Notes: generated by a model not told the origin, from the sequence alone. 56,065 nt of DNA from Neobacillus rhizosphaerae (GCF_937468385.1 NZ_CALBWS010000037.1:1-56065), one strand, 5' to 3'; counted from the first letter of the stretch, positions 1 to 8,775 are shown. Program-made: numbers and translations.

Positions 1-150
1 AGTGGAGATACGACAAGCGATTGAAGATTATATTTATCACTACAATTACAAACGTATTCAAAAGAAACTAAAACAACGCGCGCCGATTGAATATCGACAC
101 GCGTTGGCAGCTTAGCTTTTTATGTTGTCTACTTGACAGGGGTAAGACCA
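1..150 (+). mobile_element. IS3-family element, right end with transposase OrfB C-terminus (partial)
   Basis: Reading frame 2-115 encodes the last 37 residues of an IS3-family (DDE) transposase. The ending YIYHYNYKRIQKKLK followed by APIEYRH matches the usual OrfB C-terminus, in which a tyrosine-rich segment precedes a P-x-E-Y-R motif. The gene runs in from outside the window and stops at 113-115. About 35 bases later the sequence TTGACAGGGGTAAGACCA ends in CA, as the terminal inverted repeat of this family would; the exact end near 150 is inferred because the other end is not visible. Confidence 0.75.
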
Positions 151-592
151 CAATAAAACCAAGAACATATTCCATAATGTGCAAACCTCCATGTTTTTTA
201 CTAATACCAGATAGTGCAATTATAAATGAAAAATATGGATTTTTTTTAAAGGTTTCACAATTATTATTATTAGCTTAAAAATTTGGAAACAAAATGATAG
301 TTCTGTAAATAAAAAAATAAATGTTTAAGGGTGGAATTGTGAATCAAGTAAAAGGAGAAATAATATCCTACTGTTACATGGTTGAAAGAGGAAAACCAGC
401 AGCATGCATAGCAATTCAAGAAAGACATCTAAAAATGATGTGGTGTCTTTTCTGTTTTTTGGTCCGCGGTCCTTATCATCAAACAAAAATGGACATAAAA
501 CTAAATATGCTTTTTCTCTATCGCTCTAGCACTCTAAATCGATTTATTATGATTGAAATTATAAAAATAGGTAAATATAATAGGAACATAAA
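151..592. other. Intergenic region with a terminator-like hairpin and no convincing gene
   Basis: This stretch is very AT-rich. A frame from about 321 or 339 to 596 has a possible ribosome-binding site (AAGGGTGG), but a hairpin (AAAGACA about 421-427 with TGTCTTT about 443-449, then a T-rich tail) lies inside it, which argues against the full frame. At most a short peptide of about 30 residues starting at the GTG at 339 could be made. I see nothing else that can be supported. Confidence 0.4.
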
Positions 593-621
593 TTGACAGA
601 CTGTATGACACAATTTAAAAT
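593..621 (+). promoter_or_regulatory. Strong sigma-A promoter for the tRNA-like gene
   Basis: TTGACA at 593-598 and TAAAAT at 616-621 are separated by exactly 17 bases. This is a near-consensus vegetative promoter placed about 20 bases upstream of the tRNA-like sequence. Confidence 0.7.
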
Positions 622-643
622 AATGGTAGATAAATAGCATAAT

Positions 644-728
644 ACCAATGGTTCGAGGGATCAGAGATCCAAACACGACTCAAAATCGTGTTGCGCAAGG
701 AGTGTCGGTTCGACCCCGACCATCGGTA
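644..728 (+). tRNA. tRNA-Leu(CAA)-like RNA with noncanonical D arm
   Basis: A cloverleaf can be drawn by eye. The acceptor strands 644-650 and 721-727 pair with one A-C mismatch, followed by discriminator A728. The anticodon arm is CACGA/TCGTG (674-678 with 686-690) around the loop CTCAAAA, giving anticodon CAA (leucine, UUG codons). A 13-base variable region follows, and the T arm is canonical, GTCGG/CCGAC around TTCGACC (704-720). The D region (651-673) is abnormal: it folds as GGATC/GATCC around a three-base loop and lacks the GG that normally contacts the T loop. No CCA is encoded (TCA follows). It stands alone with its own promoter and terminator. It may be a divergent tRNA-Leu, a noncoding tRNA-like RNA or a decayed tRNA. 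Confidence 0.6.
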
Positions 729-768
729 TCAAAAATATATACTAAAATCCGCGATTTCTCTGCGGTAT

Positions 769-822
769 AAAAAGGATTGTGAGTTTAGTCTTGATGACTG
801 GACCCGCAATCCTTTTTCTCAT
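769..822 (+). terminator. Rho-independent terminator of the tRNA-like gene
   Basis: AAAAAGGATTGTG at 769-781 pairs with CGCAATCCTTTTT at 805-817, followed by a pyrimidine-rich tail. The arms are symmetrical, so it could work in either direction. Confidence 0.75.
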
Positions 823-953
823 TTATCCATTAGGGGTTTTGTCTGTGAACAACAGATGATTGTCCATTTATCTTATTTATTAACAATCAAAATAGTTTAT
901 TTCCAAAAGGTATAAAAATTGTTTCTTATTTTGTCAAAAAAAAGTATAAATTA

Positions 954-982
954 TTGTTTCGAATTTTATCCAAATGTAATAT
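954..982 (+). promoter_or_regulatory. Probable sigma-A promoter for ccpN
   Basis: TTGTTT at 954-959 and TAATAT at 977-982 are spaced by 17 bases and sit about 80 bases upstream of the ccpN start. The assignment is by pattern only. Confidence 0.5.
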
Positions 983-1061
983 ACTATATACAAATAAGTA
1001 TAACACATTTATATTGTTTCCTATAAAATATAGACATATAAGTGAAGCGAGGGGGGGAGTA

Positions 1062-1694
1062 ATGATTAAACTAACAAGACGCCAAGATGAAATTCTTCAT
1101 ATTGTAAAACAGAATGGACCAATTACGGGACAAGAAATTGCAGAAAAGCTTTCCTTAACAAGAGCAGCGCTAAGACCAGATCTTGCTATTTTAACTATGT
1201 CGGGAAAATTAGATGCAAGACCGCGTGTCGGCTATTTTTTTAATGATAATTATGAAGTCAAACGTCAAGCGGAAAAGTTCCTCCATCAAAAAGTGACGGA
1301 TTATAAGGCGCACCCAATTGTCGTTGAAAAATCAACCCCCGTCTATGATGCGATTGTCCAGTTGTTTTTAGAGGACGTAGGCACGCTTTACGCTGTGGAT
1401 TCAGAGGGGCATTTGGCAGGGGTTATTTCAAGGAAGGATTTGCTCAGGGCATCACTTGGAAACAGAAATCTGCAAGAATTGCCAGTAAGTGTCATTATGA
1501 CGAGAATGCCTAATATTATTACTATTAATTCTGAAGAAACCTTGCTCGAAGCAGCGAAAAAAATGATTCAAAATCACATTGACTCCCTGCCTGTAGTGAA
1601 GGAAGTGGACCAACAAAAGAATACATATTTGTTGTTAGGACGGATTACCAAAACAACGATAACGCGGGCATATTTAGAAATCATGGAAAAATAA
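1062..1694 (+). CDS. ccpN: CcpN, gluconeogenesis transcriptional repressor (HTH plus two CBS domains)
   Basis: The 210-residue product matches the CcpN (YqzB) family: an N-terminal winged helix (about 1-65, LTRRQDEILHIVKQNGPITG and the conserved RAALRPDLAILTMSGKLDARPR) followed by two CBS domains (about 80-205). In Bacillus, CcpN represses gluconeogenic genes and is controlled by ATP and ADP through its CBS domains. The start is placed at the ATG at 1062, just after GAGGGGGGAG, because the longer upstream frame lacks family similarity. It is followed after 23 bases by the PPDK regulator and then ppdK. In B. subtilis ccpN pairs with yqfL, so the context agrees. Confidence 0.93.
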   Translation: MIKLTRRQDEILHIVKQNGPITGQEIAEKLSLTRAALRPDLAILTMSGKLDARPRVGYFFNDNYEVKRQAEKFLHQKVTDYKAHPIVVEKSTPVYDAIVQLFLEDVGTLYAVDSEGHLAGVISRKDLLRASLGNRNLQELPVSVIMTRMPNIITINSEETLLEAAKKMIQNHIDSLPVVKEVDQQKNTYLLLGRITKTTITRAYLEIMEK

Positions 1695-1717
1695 TACGCA
1701 GAGGAGTTGCTGCCATT

Positions 1718-2533
1718 TTGGTATATAAAGAGGTTGTTTACGTTGTATCTGACTCTGTGGGGGAAACAGCTGAGTTTGTCGTTAAAGCAGTGGCAACACA
1801 GTTTAACAGCAGCCAGATTGAAATTCGCCGAAATTCCTATGTAGATGACATTGAAGATATTGAAGATATCATTATGTTAGCAAAGAAAGGGAATACGATT
1901 ATTGCCTATACAATTGTCATTCCTTCTCTAAAGGATTACTTGGACAAAAGGGCATCTGAAGAAAGTATTTTAGCAGTCGATTTGCTTAGTCCATTAATGA
2001 ATGCTTTTATAACTAGGTTTAATAAGGAGCCGAATCATCAACCAGGTCTTATGAGAAAACTAGATGAAGAATACTTTCGAAAAATCGAAGCGATTGAATT
2101 TGCCGTCAAATATGATGATGGCCGCGATCCGAGAGGAATTACAAAGGCCGACATCGTTTTAATCGGTGTTTCTCGGACTTCGAAAACACCGCTTTCGATG
2201 TACTTGGCGCACAAGCGGTTCAAGGTAGCCAATGTACCGTTGGTTCCAGAGGTTCCTCCCCCTGATGAATTATTTACTGTTCCTAGGAAAAATTGTATTG
2301 GGTTAATCATTTCACCAGATAAATTAAACGAAATTCGTAAGGAGCGCTTAAAGGCATTAGGATTAGCTTCACAAGCGAATTACGCCAGTTTTGAGAGAAT
2401 TCTAGAAGAATTAGATCATGCTGAAAAAATCATGAAGCGCGTCGGCTGTCCGGTCATTGATGTATCCAATAAAGCTGTAGAAGAGACGGCAGGACTGATT
2501 TTAGACATATTGAAAAAAGAGAGGAGTTTTTAA
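1718..2533 (+). CDS. yqfL: Pyruvate phosphate dikinase regulatory protein (PDRP, DUF299; YqfL-type)
   Basis: This is a bifunctional ADP-dependent kinase / Pi-dependent pyrophosphorylase that switches PPDK off and on by modifying a threonine next to its catalytic histidine. The 271-residue protein begins with the family hallmark YVVSDSVGETAEFV and carries the nucleotide-binding loop GVSRTSKTP (residues 150-158). It uses a TTG start at 1718, supported by GAGGAG at 1701-1706. It lies between ccpN and ppdK; the target gene begins two bases after its stop codon, so regulator and target are probably made together. Confidence 0.93.
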   Translation: MVYKEVVYVVSDSVGETAEFVVKAVATQFNSSQIEIRRNSYVDDIEDIEDIIMLAKKGNTIIAYTIVIPSLKDYLDKRASEESILAVDLLSPLMNAFITRFNKEPNHQPGLMRKLDEEYFRKIEAIEFAVKYDDGRDPRGITKADIVLIGVSRTSKTPLSMYLAHKRFKVANVPLVPEVPPPDELFTVPRKNCIGLIISPDKLNEIRKERLKALGLASQANYASFERILEELDHAEKIMKRVGCPVIDVSNKAVEETAGLILDILKKERSF

Positions 2534-2535
2534 TT

Positions 2536-5205
2536 ATGAATAAGTTTGTATATTTATTTCATGAAGGTCATGGAGAAATGAAAGAATTACTTGGGGGAAA
2601 AGGAGCTAACTTAGCAGAAATGACGCGAATTGGCCTTCCGGTTCCTTATGGATTTACTATCACAACACAGGCTTGCAATGCATACTATGAAGCTAGCAAA
2701 ACAATACCAACTTTAGTAGAGAAACAGACATTAGAAGCTCTTGTCCGCTTAGAAGAAAAAATGGGCAAGAAATTAGGCGATCCGCAAAATCCATTGCTAG
2801 TTTCTGTTCGTTCCGGATCTGTGTTCTCCATGCCGGGAATGATGGATACGATTTTGAACCTTGGCATGAATGATGAAACCGTAGTAGGAGTGGCAAAATT
2901 AACGGATAATCCGCGTTTTGCTTATGATTCTTACCGTCGTTTTATTCAAATGTTCAGTAATGTCGTGCTTGAAATTGATACCTATTATTTCGAGCAATTT
3001 TTAGAAGAAACACGTGAACAAAAAGGTTATTCCTCTGATCCGGAAATGAGTGCGGAAGACTGGAAAGAGGTTATTATCGGCTATAAGGATATTATTAAAA
3101 AGCATACGAGAAAAGAATTTCCTCAGGATCCGAATGAACAGCTTTTCCTTGCGATTAATGCTGTCTTTAATTCTTGGAATAATCAGCGTGCGATTGTCTA
3201 CCGCCGACTTAATAAAATACCAGATCATTTAGGAACGGCTGTAAATATCCAAAGCATGGTGTTTGGGAATATGGGAAATGATTCCGGTACAGGTGTCGCT
3301 TTTACGAGAAATCCATCGACTGGAGAACATGTCCTATACGGCGAATATTTAATTAACGCCCAAGGGGAAGACGTGGTCGCGGGGATTCGTACACCGCAGC
3401 CAATCGCTACTTTAAAAGATGAAATGCCAGGTGTTTACAAGCAATTTACCGATACTTGCAAGCGTCTTGAGCAGCATTATAAAGAAATGCAAGACATTGA
3501 GTTCACAGTGGAACGTGGTCAGCTATTCATTCTTCAAACACGTAACGGCAAGCGTACAGCACAAGCGGCGATTCGGATTGCGGTTGAAATGGTCGAAGAA
3601 GGACTTATTGATAAAAAGACAGCCTTACTTCGTGTGGATCCAGATCAATTAAATCAGCTCTTGCACCGCCGCATTGACGATTCATTTGAAAAAAGAGTTT
3701 TAGCAAAAGGCTTGCCAGCCTCGCCAGGCGCCGCGACAGGTGAAATTGTCTTTGACGCCGATGAAGCAGAAGCTCTTGCAAATGAAGGCAAAAAAGTGAT
3801 TCTTGTTAGACCGGAAACAACACCAGATGATATCCACGGCATTGTTGCTTCCCAAGGGATATTGACAAGCCGTGGTGGTATGACAAGTCACGCCGCAGTT
3901 GTTGCACGTGGTATGGGGAAAGCCTGTATTTGCGGGTGTGAGGCGGTGAAAATAGATTTGAAAGCAAAACAATTTACGGTTGGCACTACCGTCGTCAACT
4001 ATAGAGATGTCATCACCATTGATGGATCAACTGGTGAAATCATGCTGGGCGAAATTCAAATGATTGATCCAGAGCTTTCGGATGAGTTTCAGCTACTACT
4101 TTCTTGGGCAGACCAAGAACGGAAATTAGGTGTCCGTGCTAATGCTGATAACCCAGAAGATGCGAAGAAGGCCTTTGAATTTGGTGCAGGTGGAGTTGGA
4201 TTGTGCCGGACTGAACATATGTTTATGGATTTAAAAAGGATTCCGATTGTTCAAAAAATGATTCTTGCTGAAAACTATGGTGAGAGAATGGAAGCATTGA
4301 ACGACCTATTACCAATGCAACAGGGCGATTTTGAAGGAATCTTCGAAGCCATGCAAGGGTTCCCAGTAACCATTCGTTTATTGGACCCGCCGCTTCATGA
4401 ATTTCTACCAGATAAAGAGGAACTTTTAGTCGAAGTGACGAAGCTTCAAATCACTGACCCTCAATCTGCGGAATTAAAGAAAAAAGAGCAATTGCTCAAA
4501 AAGGTTCGCCAATTAGATGAGTTCAACCCAATGCTAGGCCACCGCGGTTGCCGACTTGGCATGATATATCCGGAAATTTATGAAATGCAAGCGAAAGCCA
4601 TTTTCTATGCTGCTGCAAAATTAGCGGAAAAAGGTATGGAAGTACAGCCAGAAATCATGATTCCGCTTGTAGGCCATGTGAATGAGTTGAAACAAATGCG
4701 TCAGTTAGTGATTGATGCAGCCGTTAAGGTTCAGGAAGAAACAGGTAAAGGCATTGAGTACACCATCGGAACTATGATTGAAATTCCACGTGCCGCCTTA
4801 ACTGCTGACCAAATTGCCGAGGAAGCCGATTTCTTCTCCTTCGGAACGAATGATTTAACACAAACAACTTTCGGCTATAGCCGTGATGATGCTGAGGGTA
4901 AATTCCTCCAAGCTTATATCGAAAATAAAGTTCTTCCAGAAAATCCATTTGCTGTACTTGATCAAGAGGGTGTAGGTAAACTAGTAGAAACAGGGGTGAA
5001 ACTTGGCCGCACGACAAAGCCTTCCTTAAAAACAGGTATTTGCGGCGAACATGGGGGAGAAAAGAGCTCAATTGATTTCTGCTATAGAACGGGTTTGGAT
5101 TATGTTAGCTGCTCACCTTACCGCGTGCCGCTAGCACGATTGGCTGCAGCCCAAGCAACGATTCGTCATGAACAAAATAAAAAAGAGGTTTATACAACAG
5201 CATAA
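2536..5205 (+). CDS. ppdK: Pyruvate, phosphate dikinase
   Basis: The enzyme interconverts pyruvate, ATP and Pi with PEP, AMP and PPi. The 889-residue length is normal for bacterial PPDK. An N-terminal ATP-grasp region opens with HEGHGEMKELLGGKGANLAEM; the central phospho-histidine domain has GGMTSHAAVVARG with His452 as phosphate carrier and Thr450 as the expected PDRP target; the C-terminal PEP/pyruvate barrel contains GVGLCRTEHMF and ends with TGICGEHGG. The start follows GAGAGGAGTTTTTA. B. subtilis itself relies on other routes to PEP, so ppdK under the same roof as CcpN and PDRP defines a complete control circuit: repression of transcription plus switching of enzyme activity. Confidence 0.97.
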   Translation: MNKFVYLFHEGHGEMKELLGGKGANLAEMTRIGLPVPYGFTITTQACNAYYEASKTIPTLVEKQTLEALVRLEEKMGKKLGDPQNPLLVSVRSGSVFSMPGMMDTILNLGMNDETVVGVAKLTDNPRFAYDSYRRFIQMFSNVVLEIDTYYFEQFLEETREQKGYSSDPEMSAEDWKEVIIGYKDIIKKHTRKEFPQDPNEQLFLAINAVFNSWNNQRAIVYRRLNKIPDHLGTAVNIQSMVFGNMGNDSGTGVAFTRNPSTGEHVLYGEYLINAQGEDVVAGIRTPQPIATLKDEMPGVYKQFTDTCKRLEQHYKEMQDIEFTVERGQLFILQTRNGKRTAQAAIRIAVEMVEEGLIDKKTALLRVDPDQLNQLLHRRIDDSFEKRVLAKGLPASPGAATGEIVFDADEAEALANEGKKVILVRPETTPDDIHGIVASQGILTSRGGMTSHAAVVARGMGKACICGCEAVKIDLKAKQFTVGTTVVNYRDVITIDGSTGEIMLGEIQMIDPELSDEFQLLLSWADQERKLGVRANADNPEDAKKAFEFGAGGVGLCRTEHMFMDLKRIPIVQKMILAENYGERMEALNDLLPMQQGDFEGIFEAMQGFPVTIRLLDPPLHEFLPDKEELLVEVTKLQITDPQSAELKKKEQLLKKVRQLDEFNPMLGHRGCRLGMIYPEIYEMQAKAIFYAAAKLAEKGMEVQPEIMIPLVGHVNELKQMRQLVIDAAVKVQEETGKGIEYTIGTMIEIPRAALTADQIAEEADFFSFGTNDLTQTTFGYSRDDAEGKFLQAYIENKVLPENPFAVLDQEGVGKLVETGVKLGRTTKPSLKTGICGEHGGEKSSIDFCYRTGLDYVSCSPYRVPLARLAAAQATIRHEQNKKEVYTTA

Positions 5206-5250
5206 ATAAAGGTAGAGGATGTGTGCAGTAGCACCATCCTCTTTATTTAG
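5204..5250 (+). terminator. Terminator after ppdK
   Basis: AGAGGATG at 5214-5221 pairs with CATCCTCT at 5235-5242, with AAATAAA/TTATTT extending the arms and a T-rich tail. Confidence 0.75.
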
Positions 5251-5278
5251 TTATTTTTAAATTGGGAAAATAAGTATA

Positions 5279-5400
5279 ATCAGCCAAAGTAGATAAAAAA
5301 TGAGCCAATCAGATCAAAAATTCAGCCATAACTTGTGAAAAGTGAGCCAATCAGATCAAAAAATCAGCCATTACCTTCGAAAAATGAGCCAAATTCAAAA
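5279..5400. repeat. 42-bp tandem repeat (about 2.5 copies)
   Basis: Units start with TGAGCCAATCAGATCAAAAA at 5301 and 5343, and a third, shorter one starts with TGAGCCAA at 5385. A degenerate partial unit (CAGCCAAAGTAGATAAAAAA) precedes them from 5281. The period is exactly 42 bases. The repeat lies between the ppdK terminator and the next gene; no reading frame uses it. Confidence 0.8.
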
Positions 5401-5487
5401 ATGCATCCAATTTACAATCGACATAAATCGGATTAGACCGCCATTTACTGCAAATACTATTATAAATCATTCAAAGGGGGACTCATA

Positions 5488-5679
5488 ATGGGGGCAATAG
5501 AACGCAACGGTTATCGTTTTGTACCGGAGTATAGTGTCATTCAACAAAACGGAGCGGTCCACATCTACAACAAAGATCAATTTATCGAAGAAATCAAATT
5601 TCAGTTTTCAGGCAAGTTTCCGGAGTTAGACCAAATCGAAGAGTTGGTTGATCAATATTGCAATCAACACAATATTTAA
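5488..5679 (+). CDS. Small conserved protein, YbxH/DUF5370-like
   Basis: A 63-residue protein starting MGAIERNGYRFVPEYSVIQQ with an excellent ribosome-binding site (AAAGGGGGAC). It has no signal peptide or membrane segment; the C-terminal half is acidic and helical (FPELDQIEELVDQYC). The N-terminus and length resemble the small YbxH-type proteins of Bacillus, a family without known function; this link is from memory and moderately certain. It has its own terminator and is probably a single-gene transcript. Confidence 0.7.
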   Translation: MGAIERNGYRFVPEYSVIQQNGAVHIYNKDQFIEEIKFQFSGKFPELDQIEELVDQYCNQHNI

Positions 5680-5706
5680 AACCGAATACTCGTTCGGTTT
5701 TTTGTT
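5679..5706 (+). terminator. Terminator after the YbxH-like gene
   Basis: CCGAA at 5682-5686 pairs with TTCGG at 5693-5697, followed by a run of T (TTTTTTG). Confidence 0.75.
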
Positions 5707-5757
5707 TTGTGATAGAATGAATTCAGGAAAATATTTTTTAGAAAAGGAGGGAAATTT

Positions 5758-8340
5758 ATGAGCAAATTAATAGCCATTTACCCTCAAGCAGTAGAACATA
5801 CAAAAATGAAAGTATTTGAAGATATTGATCGTTATCTTGAAACGAAAGAATCACTACCGTCCTTTGACCAATACTTGGCAGAGCGGGGACATTATGTTGA
5901 ACAAATTTGGGTGAATGTTTGGTTGAATAAATCGACAAACGATGTTCCTAAAAATGAAAAAAAGCAATTTTTAAGTGAAAAAGGGTATGTTGTCCATGGA
6001 ATCGATCGAAAATTACTAAATAAACTTTTCCGCGATGAAATGAGGACGTACCAGCCTTTCGATCCAATGGGGTGGATGAAACAAACATTTGCAGTAAGTA
6101 ATGAACAGTGGGAAAGACGTTATCTAGATGCAAAGGACAATTTTTTAAAGCGGGAAGAACAGAAACACCTTGAAGAACAAAAGCAATCAATCCGAAATGA
6201 AATAGAAGAGTCTGCTGTTGAAATGATTGAACAAAATTACGAATGGTTCTACCTAAATGTTAGGCACTTCGTTGCTACGCAATTAAGGGCGGATATCGAA
6301 AACAATAGTAAGTTTCAATCAGTTGATGCCTTTGCATTGGAAGTGAAATTGGTCGATGAAGGCCGATTTAATCCTGACACCTATACAACAGTAGCCACTT
6401 TTTTTGAAGAACTGACAGGTGATATCCATAAGACCCTGAACTGGGGGAGAAGTTCTTATGAATACCAAACCTATTTCTTTGTCTATGAAAGCTTAATTTC
6501 AGATTATTTGTCAGAGCTTTTACCTCAAAAAGTACTTGAGCTGATTCCTTCAAAGCTTAAAGCTGACTTTCAAGAAACCTTTCACGAAAAACTATCCCCT
6601 TCCTTTGTAAAAGGAAGTATTGCACAACTATTATACGATGTTGAGGGATATTTTATAGAGGATATTCAGGCGGAATACCTGGCTGACTTAATAAGATTAG
6701 CAGACATTCCATTTGAGCAAAAAATACATAAGCAAATTTATGAACAGGATTTCCAGGAGCGAGATCGTAAGCAAAAAGAAGAGCAAGCAGAAATAAAGCG
6801 AAAAAGAGATGCGGAAGACCGGATGATGAAGGACATCTTTGGAGCAGAATACGACCCTTCATTAAAACAGCATGTTCGATATGTCCTACACATTGGCGAA
6901 ACGAATACAGGGAAAACGCACCATGCCTTAGAAAAGATGAAAGCAGCAAATAGCGGCTTGTATTTGGCACCGCTTCGTCTGTTAGCTCTTGAGGTTTATG
7001 ATAAATTGAATGCTGAGGGGACTCCATGTTCCTTAAAAACTGGTGAGGAAGAAAAATTCGTTGCCAATGCACACCATACTTCCTGCACAGTAGAAATGTT
7101 TCATGAAAAAGAATATTATGATGTGGTCGTCATTGACGAAGCACAAATGATCACCGATAAGGACCGCGGCTTTTCCTGGTATAAGGCAATCACGAAAGCT
7201 AATGCGGAAGAAGTACATATTATTGGCAGCAAAAATTCAAAATCGATGCTCCTGCAGTTATTGGGAGATTCAAATATTGAAATTCACGAGTACAGCCGTG
7301 ATACGCCGCTCGAGGTCGAAACGAAAGAGTTCCATATTAAACACATTAAAAAAGGGGATGCTCTGATTTGTTTTTCTAGAAGGCGTGTGCTTGAAACAGC
7401 CTCACGACTGCAAAATGACGGTCATTCTGTCAGCATGATTTACGGCAGTATGCCTCCCGAAACAAGAAAAAGGCAGATAGAACAGTTTAATCAAGGCATG
7501 ACAAAGGTCATTGTCGCGACAGATGCGATAGGAATGGGCTTAAACCTACCGATTCGATGTATTGTTTTTTTAGAAAATGAAAAGTTCGATGGAACCCGCA
7601 GGCGTCTGCTTACATCACAAGAAGTGAAGCAAATTGCCGGGCGTGCTGGCCGAAAAGGGAAATATGATATCGGGAAAGTGGCTTTTACTAGCGATATTAA
7701 AAAAATGAGGAACTTGCTTCTGCAGGAGGATGAGCCTGTTCATACGTTTGCAATTGCTCCAACGAATTCTGTCTTTGAACGTTTCCAACGCTATTATCGC
7801 GACCTTGGTACCTTTTTTGAATTATGGGGAAAATTTGAAAGCCCTGAAGGTACGAAAAAAGCCTCACTTTCAGAGGAGAAGGCCCTTTATCAAAAGATAG
7901 TTGGGACGGAAATTGAAGCAAGGCTGTCATTAATGGATCTTTATGGCTTTTTACATCTACCTTTTTCAAAAAACGAGTCGATTTTAACAAAGCAGTGGGA
8001 AGAAACAATGTTCGCAATTATCCAAGGAAGAGAGCTCCCTGAACCAATTCTAAAGGACAATAGCTTGGAAGAATTAGAACTCAGCTACAAAGCGATTGGC
8101 CTTCATCTCTTATTTCTATACCGGTTAGGAGAGCGAACAGAAACAATTTATTGGGAACGGCTGCGAATGGAAGTTAGTAATCAGGTCCAGGAACGGTTAA
8201 AAACGGATATAAAGAAATTCGTTAAAAAATGTAAGACCTGTGGCAAAAAACTGCCATGGGATCATTCGTTTCCAACTTGTGAATCCTGCTACCGGGAAAA
8301 GTATAGAAGATACAGGTATGAAGATGATTATGAGTTTTAA
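5758..8340 (+). CDS. Suv3-like DExH RNA helicase with C-terminal zinc ribbon
   Basis: An 860-residue superfamily 2 helicase. The first about 370 residues are a charged, mostly helical extension. Motif I (Walker A) is GETNTGKTH with Lys386, motif II is VVIDEAQM (Asp460-Glu461-Ala462-Gln463), and motif VI is QIAGRAGRKG (from Gln625). The motif I variant and the order of motifs resemble Suv3, the RNA helicase of mitochondrial degradosomes. The C-terminus has a four-cysteine zinc ribbon (Cys825, Cys828, Cys841, Cys844), followed by an arginine/tyrosine-rich tail. The start follows AAAAGGAGGG. It stands alone without a nuclease gene beside it. A role in RNA turnover is inferred from the family only; the substrate is unknown. 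Confidence 0.85.
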   Translation: MSKLIAIYPQAVEHTKMKVFEDIDRYLETKESLPSFDQYLAERGHYVEQIWVNVWLNKSTNDVPKNEKKQFLSEKGYVVHGIDRKLLNKLFRDEMRTYQPFDPMGWMKQTFAVSNEQWERRYLDAKDNFLKREEQKHLEEQKQSIRNEIEESAVEMIEQNYEWFYLNVRHFVATQLRADIENNSKFQSVDAFALEVKLVDEGRFNPDTYTTVATFFEELTGDIHKTLNWGRSSYEYQTYFFVYESLISDYLSELLPQKVLELIPSKLKADFQETFHEKLSPSFVKGSIAQLLYDVEGYFIEDIQAEYLADLIRLADIPFEQKIHKQIYEQDFQERDRKQKEEQAEIKRKRDAEDRMMKDIFGAEYDPSLKQHVRYVLHIGETNTGKTHHALEKMKAANSGLYLAPLRLLALEVYDKLNAEGTPCSLKTGEEEKFVANAHHTSCTVEMFHEKEYYDVVVIDEAQMITDKDRGFSWYKAITKANAEEVHIIGSKNSKSMLLQLLGDSNIEIHEYSRDTPLEVETKEFHIKHIKKGDALICFSRRRVLETASRLQNDGHSVSMIYGSMPPETRKRQIEQFNQGMTKVIVATDAIGMGLNLPIRCIVFLENEKFDGTRRRLLTSQEVKQIAGRAGRKGKYDIGKVAFTSDIKKMRNLLLQEDEPVHTFAIAPTNSVFERFQRYYRDLGTFFELWGKFESPEGTKKASLSEEKALYQKIVGTEIEARLSLMDLYGFLHLPFSKNESILTKQWEETMFAIIQGRELPEPILKDNSLEELELSYKAIGLHLLFLYRLGERTETIYWERLRMEVSNQVQERLKTDIKKFVKKCKTCGKKLPWDHSFPTCESCYREKYRRYRYEDDYEF

Positions 8341-8447
8341 GATAATAATTTGCCCGAGCCGGTATAACTTGGATTTGTTGAGGGAATTAAAGAGATTTTA
8401 TCTTAGTTGAAACGATTTTAAAAGATAATCAGTCAAGGGTATTAATC

Positions 8448-8735
8448 GTGACCACTCCAAACCAAGAATATAATGTCGTATACGATATAGATGATTTATT
8501 GCGACACAGCGATCACCGTTTTGAATGGACAAGAGCTGAGTTTAAGGAAAAGTGCCAGGATTGGTCACGCTCATTTCCATATTCGCGGTTGAGGCATCGT
8601 AACGCATTGAAGGAGTTTGCCTTGGGAGTTGAAGCTGTGAATCGCTTTGTTCAACGGGAGCTGTTAGAGCGGCACCATGAATGTGTGTTAGGAGTTTTGG
8701 CGTTAGAAGCCGATCCGATTGATCCGAGGTTATAG
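8448..8735 (+). CDS. Hypothetical 95-residue protein
   Basis: I do not recognise this protein. It starts at a GTG preceded by CAAGGGT and has a charged, soluble composition rich in Arg, Glu and His, with no membrane segment or signal peptide. A typical rho-independent terminator follows directly, which supports a real, separately transcribed gene. No function can be proposed. Confidence 0.6.
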   Translation: MTTPNQEYNVVYDIDDLLRHSDHRFEWTRAEFKEKCQDWSRSFPYSRLRHRNALKEFALGVEAVNRFVQRELLERHHECVLGVLALEADPIDPRL

Positions 8736-8742
8736 TGAAGTC

Positions 8743-8775
8743 GAACGAACTTGCCATTGGTAAGTTCGTTTTTTC
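8743..8775 (+). terminator. Terminator
   Basis: AACGAACTT at 8744-8752 pairs with AAGTTCGTT at 8762-8770, followed by T residues. Confidence 0.85.

Noticed and set aside
321..596. 91-residue plus-strand frame
   Set aside because: A terminator-like hairpin at about 421-449 lies within it and the second half has no protein character; at most a short peptide remains.
688..915. 75-residue frame over the tRNA-like region
   Set aside because: It runs through the RNA gene and its terminator, with no ribosome-binding site.
2685..5071. Several long frames on the minus strand and in other plus frames inside yqfL and ppdK
   Set aside because: They lie wholly inside a clearly conserved gene, lack ribosome-binding sites and show no protein family features; they are mirror frames of the real codons.
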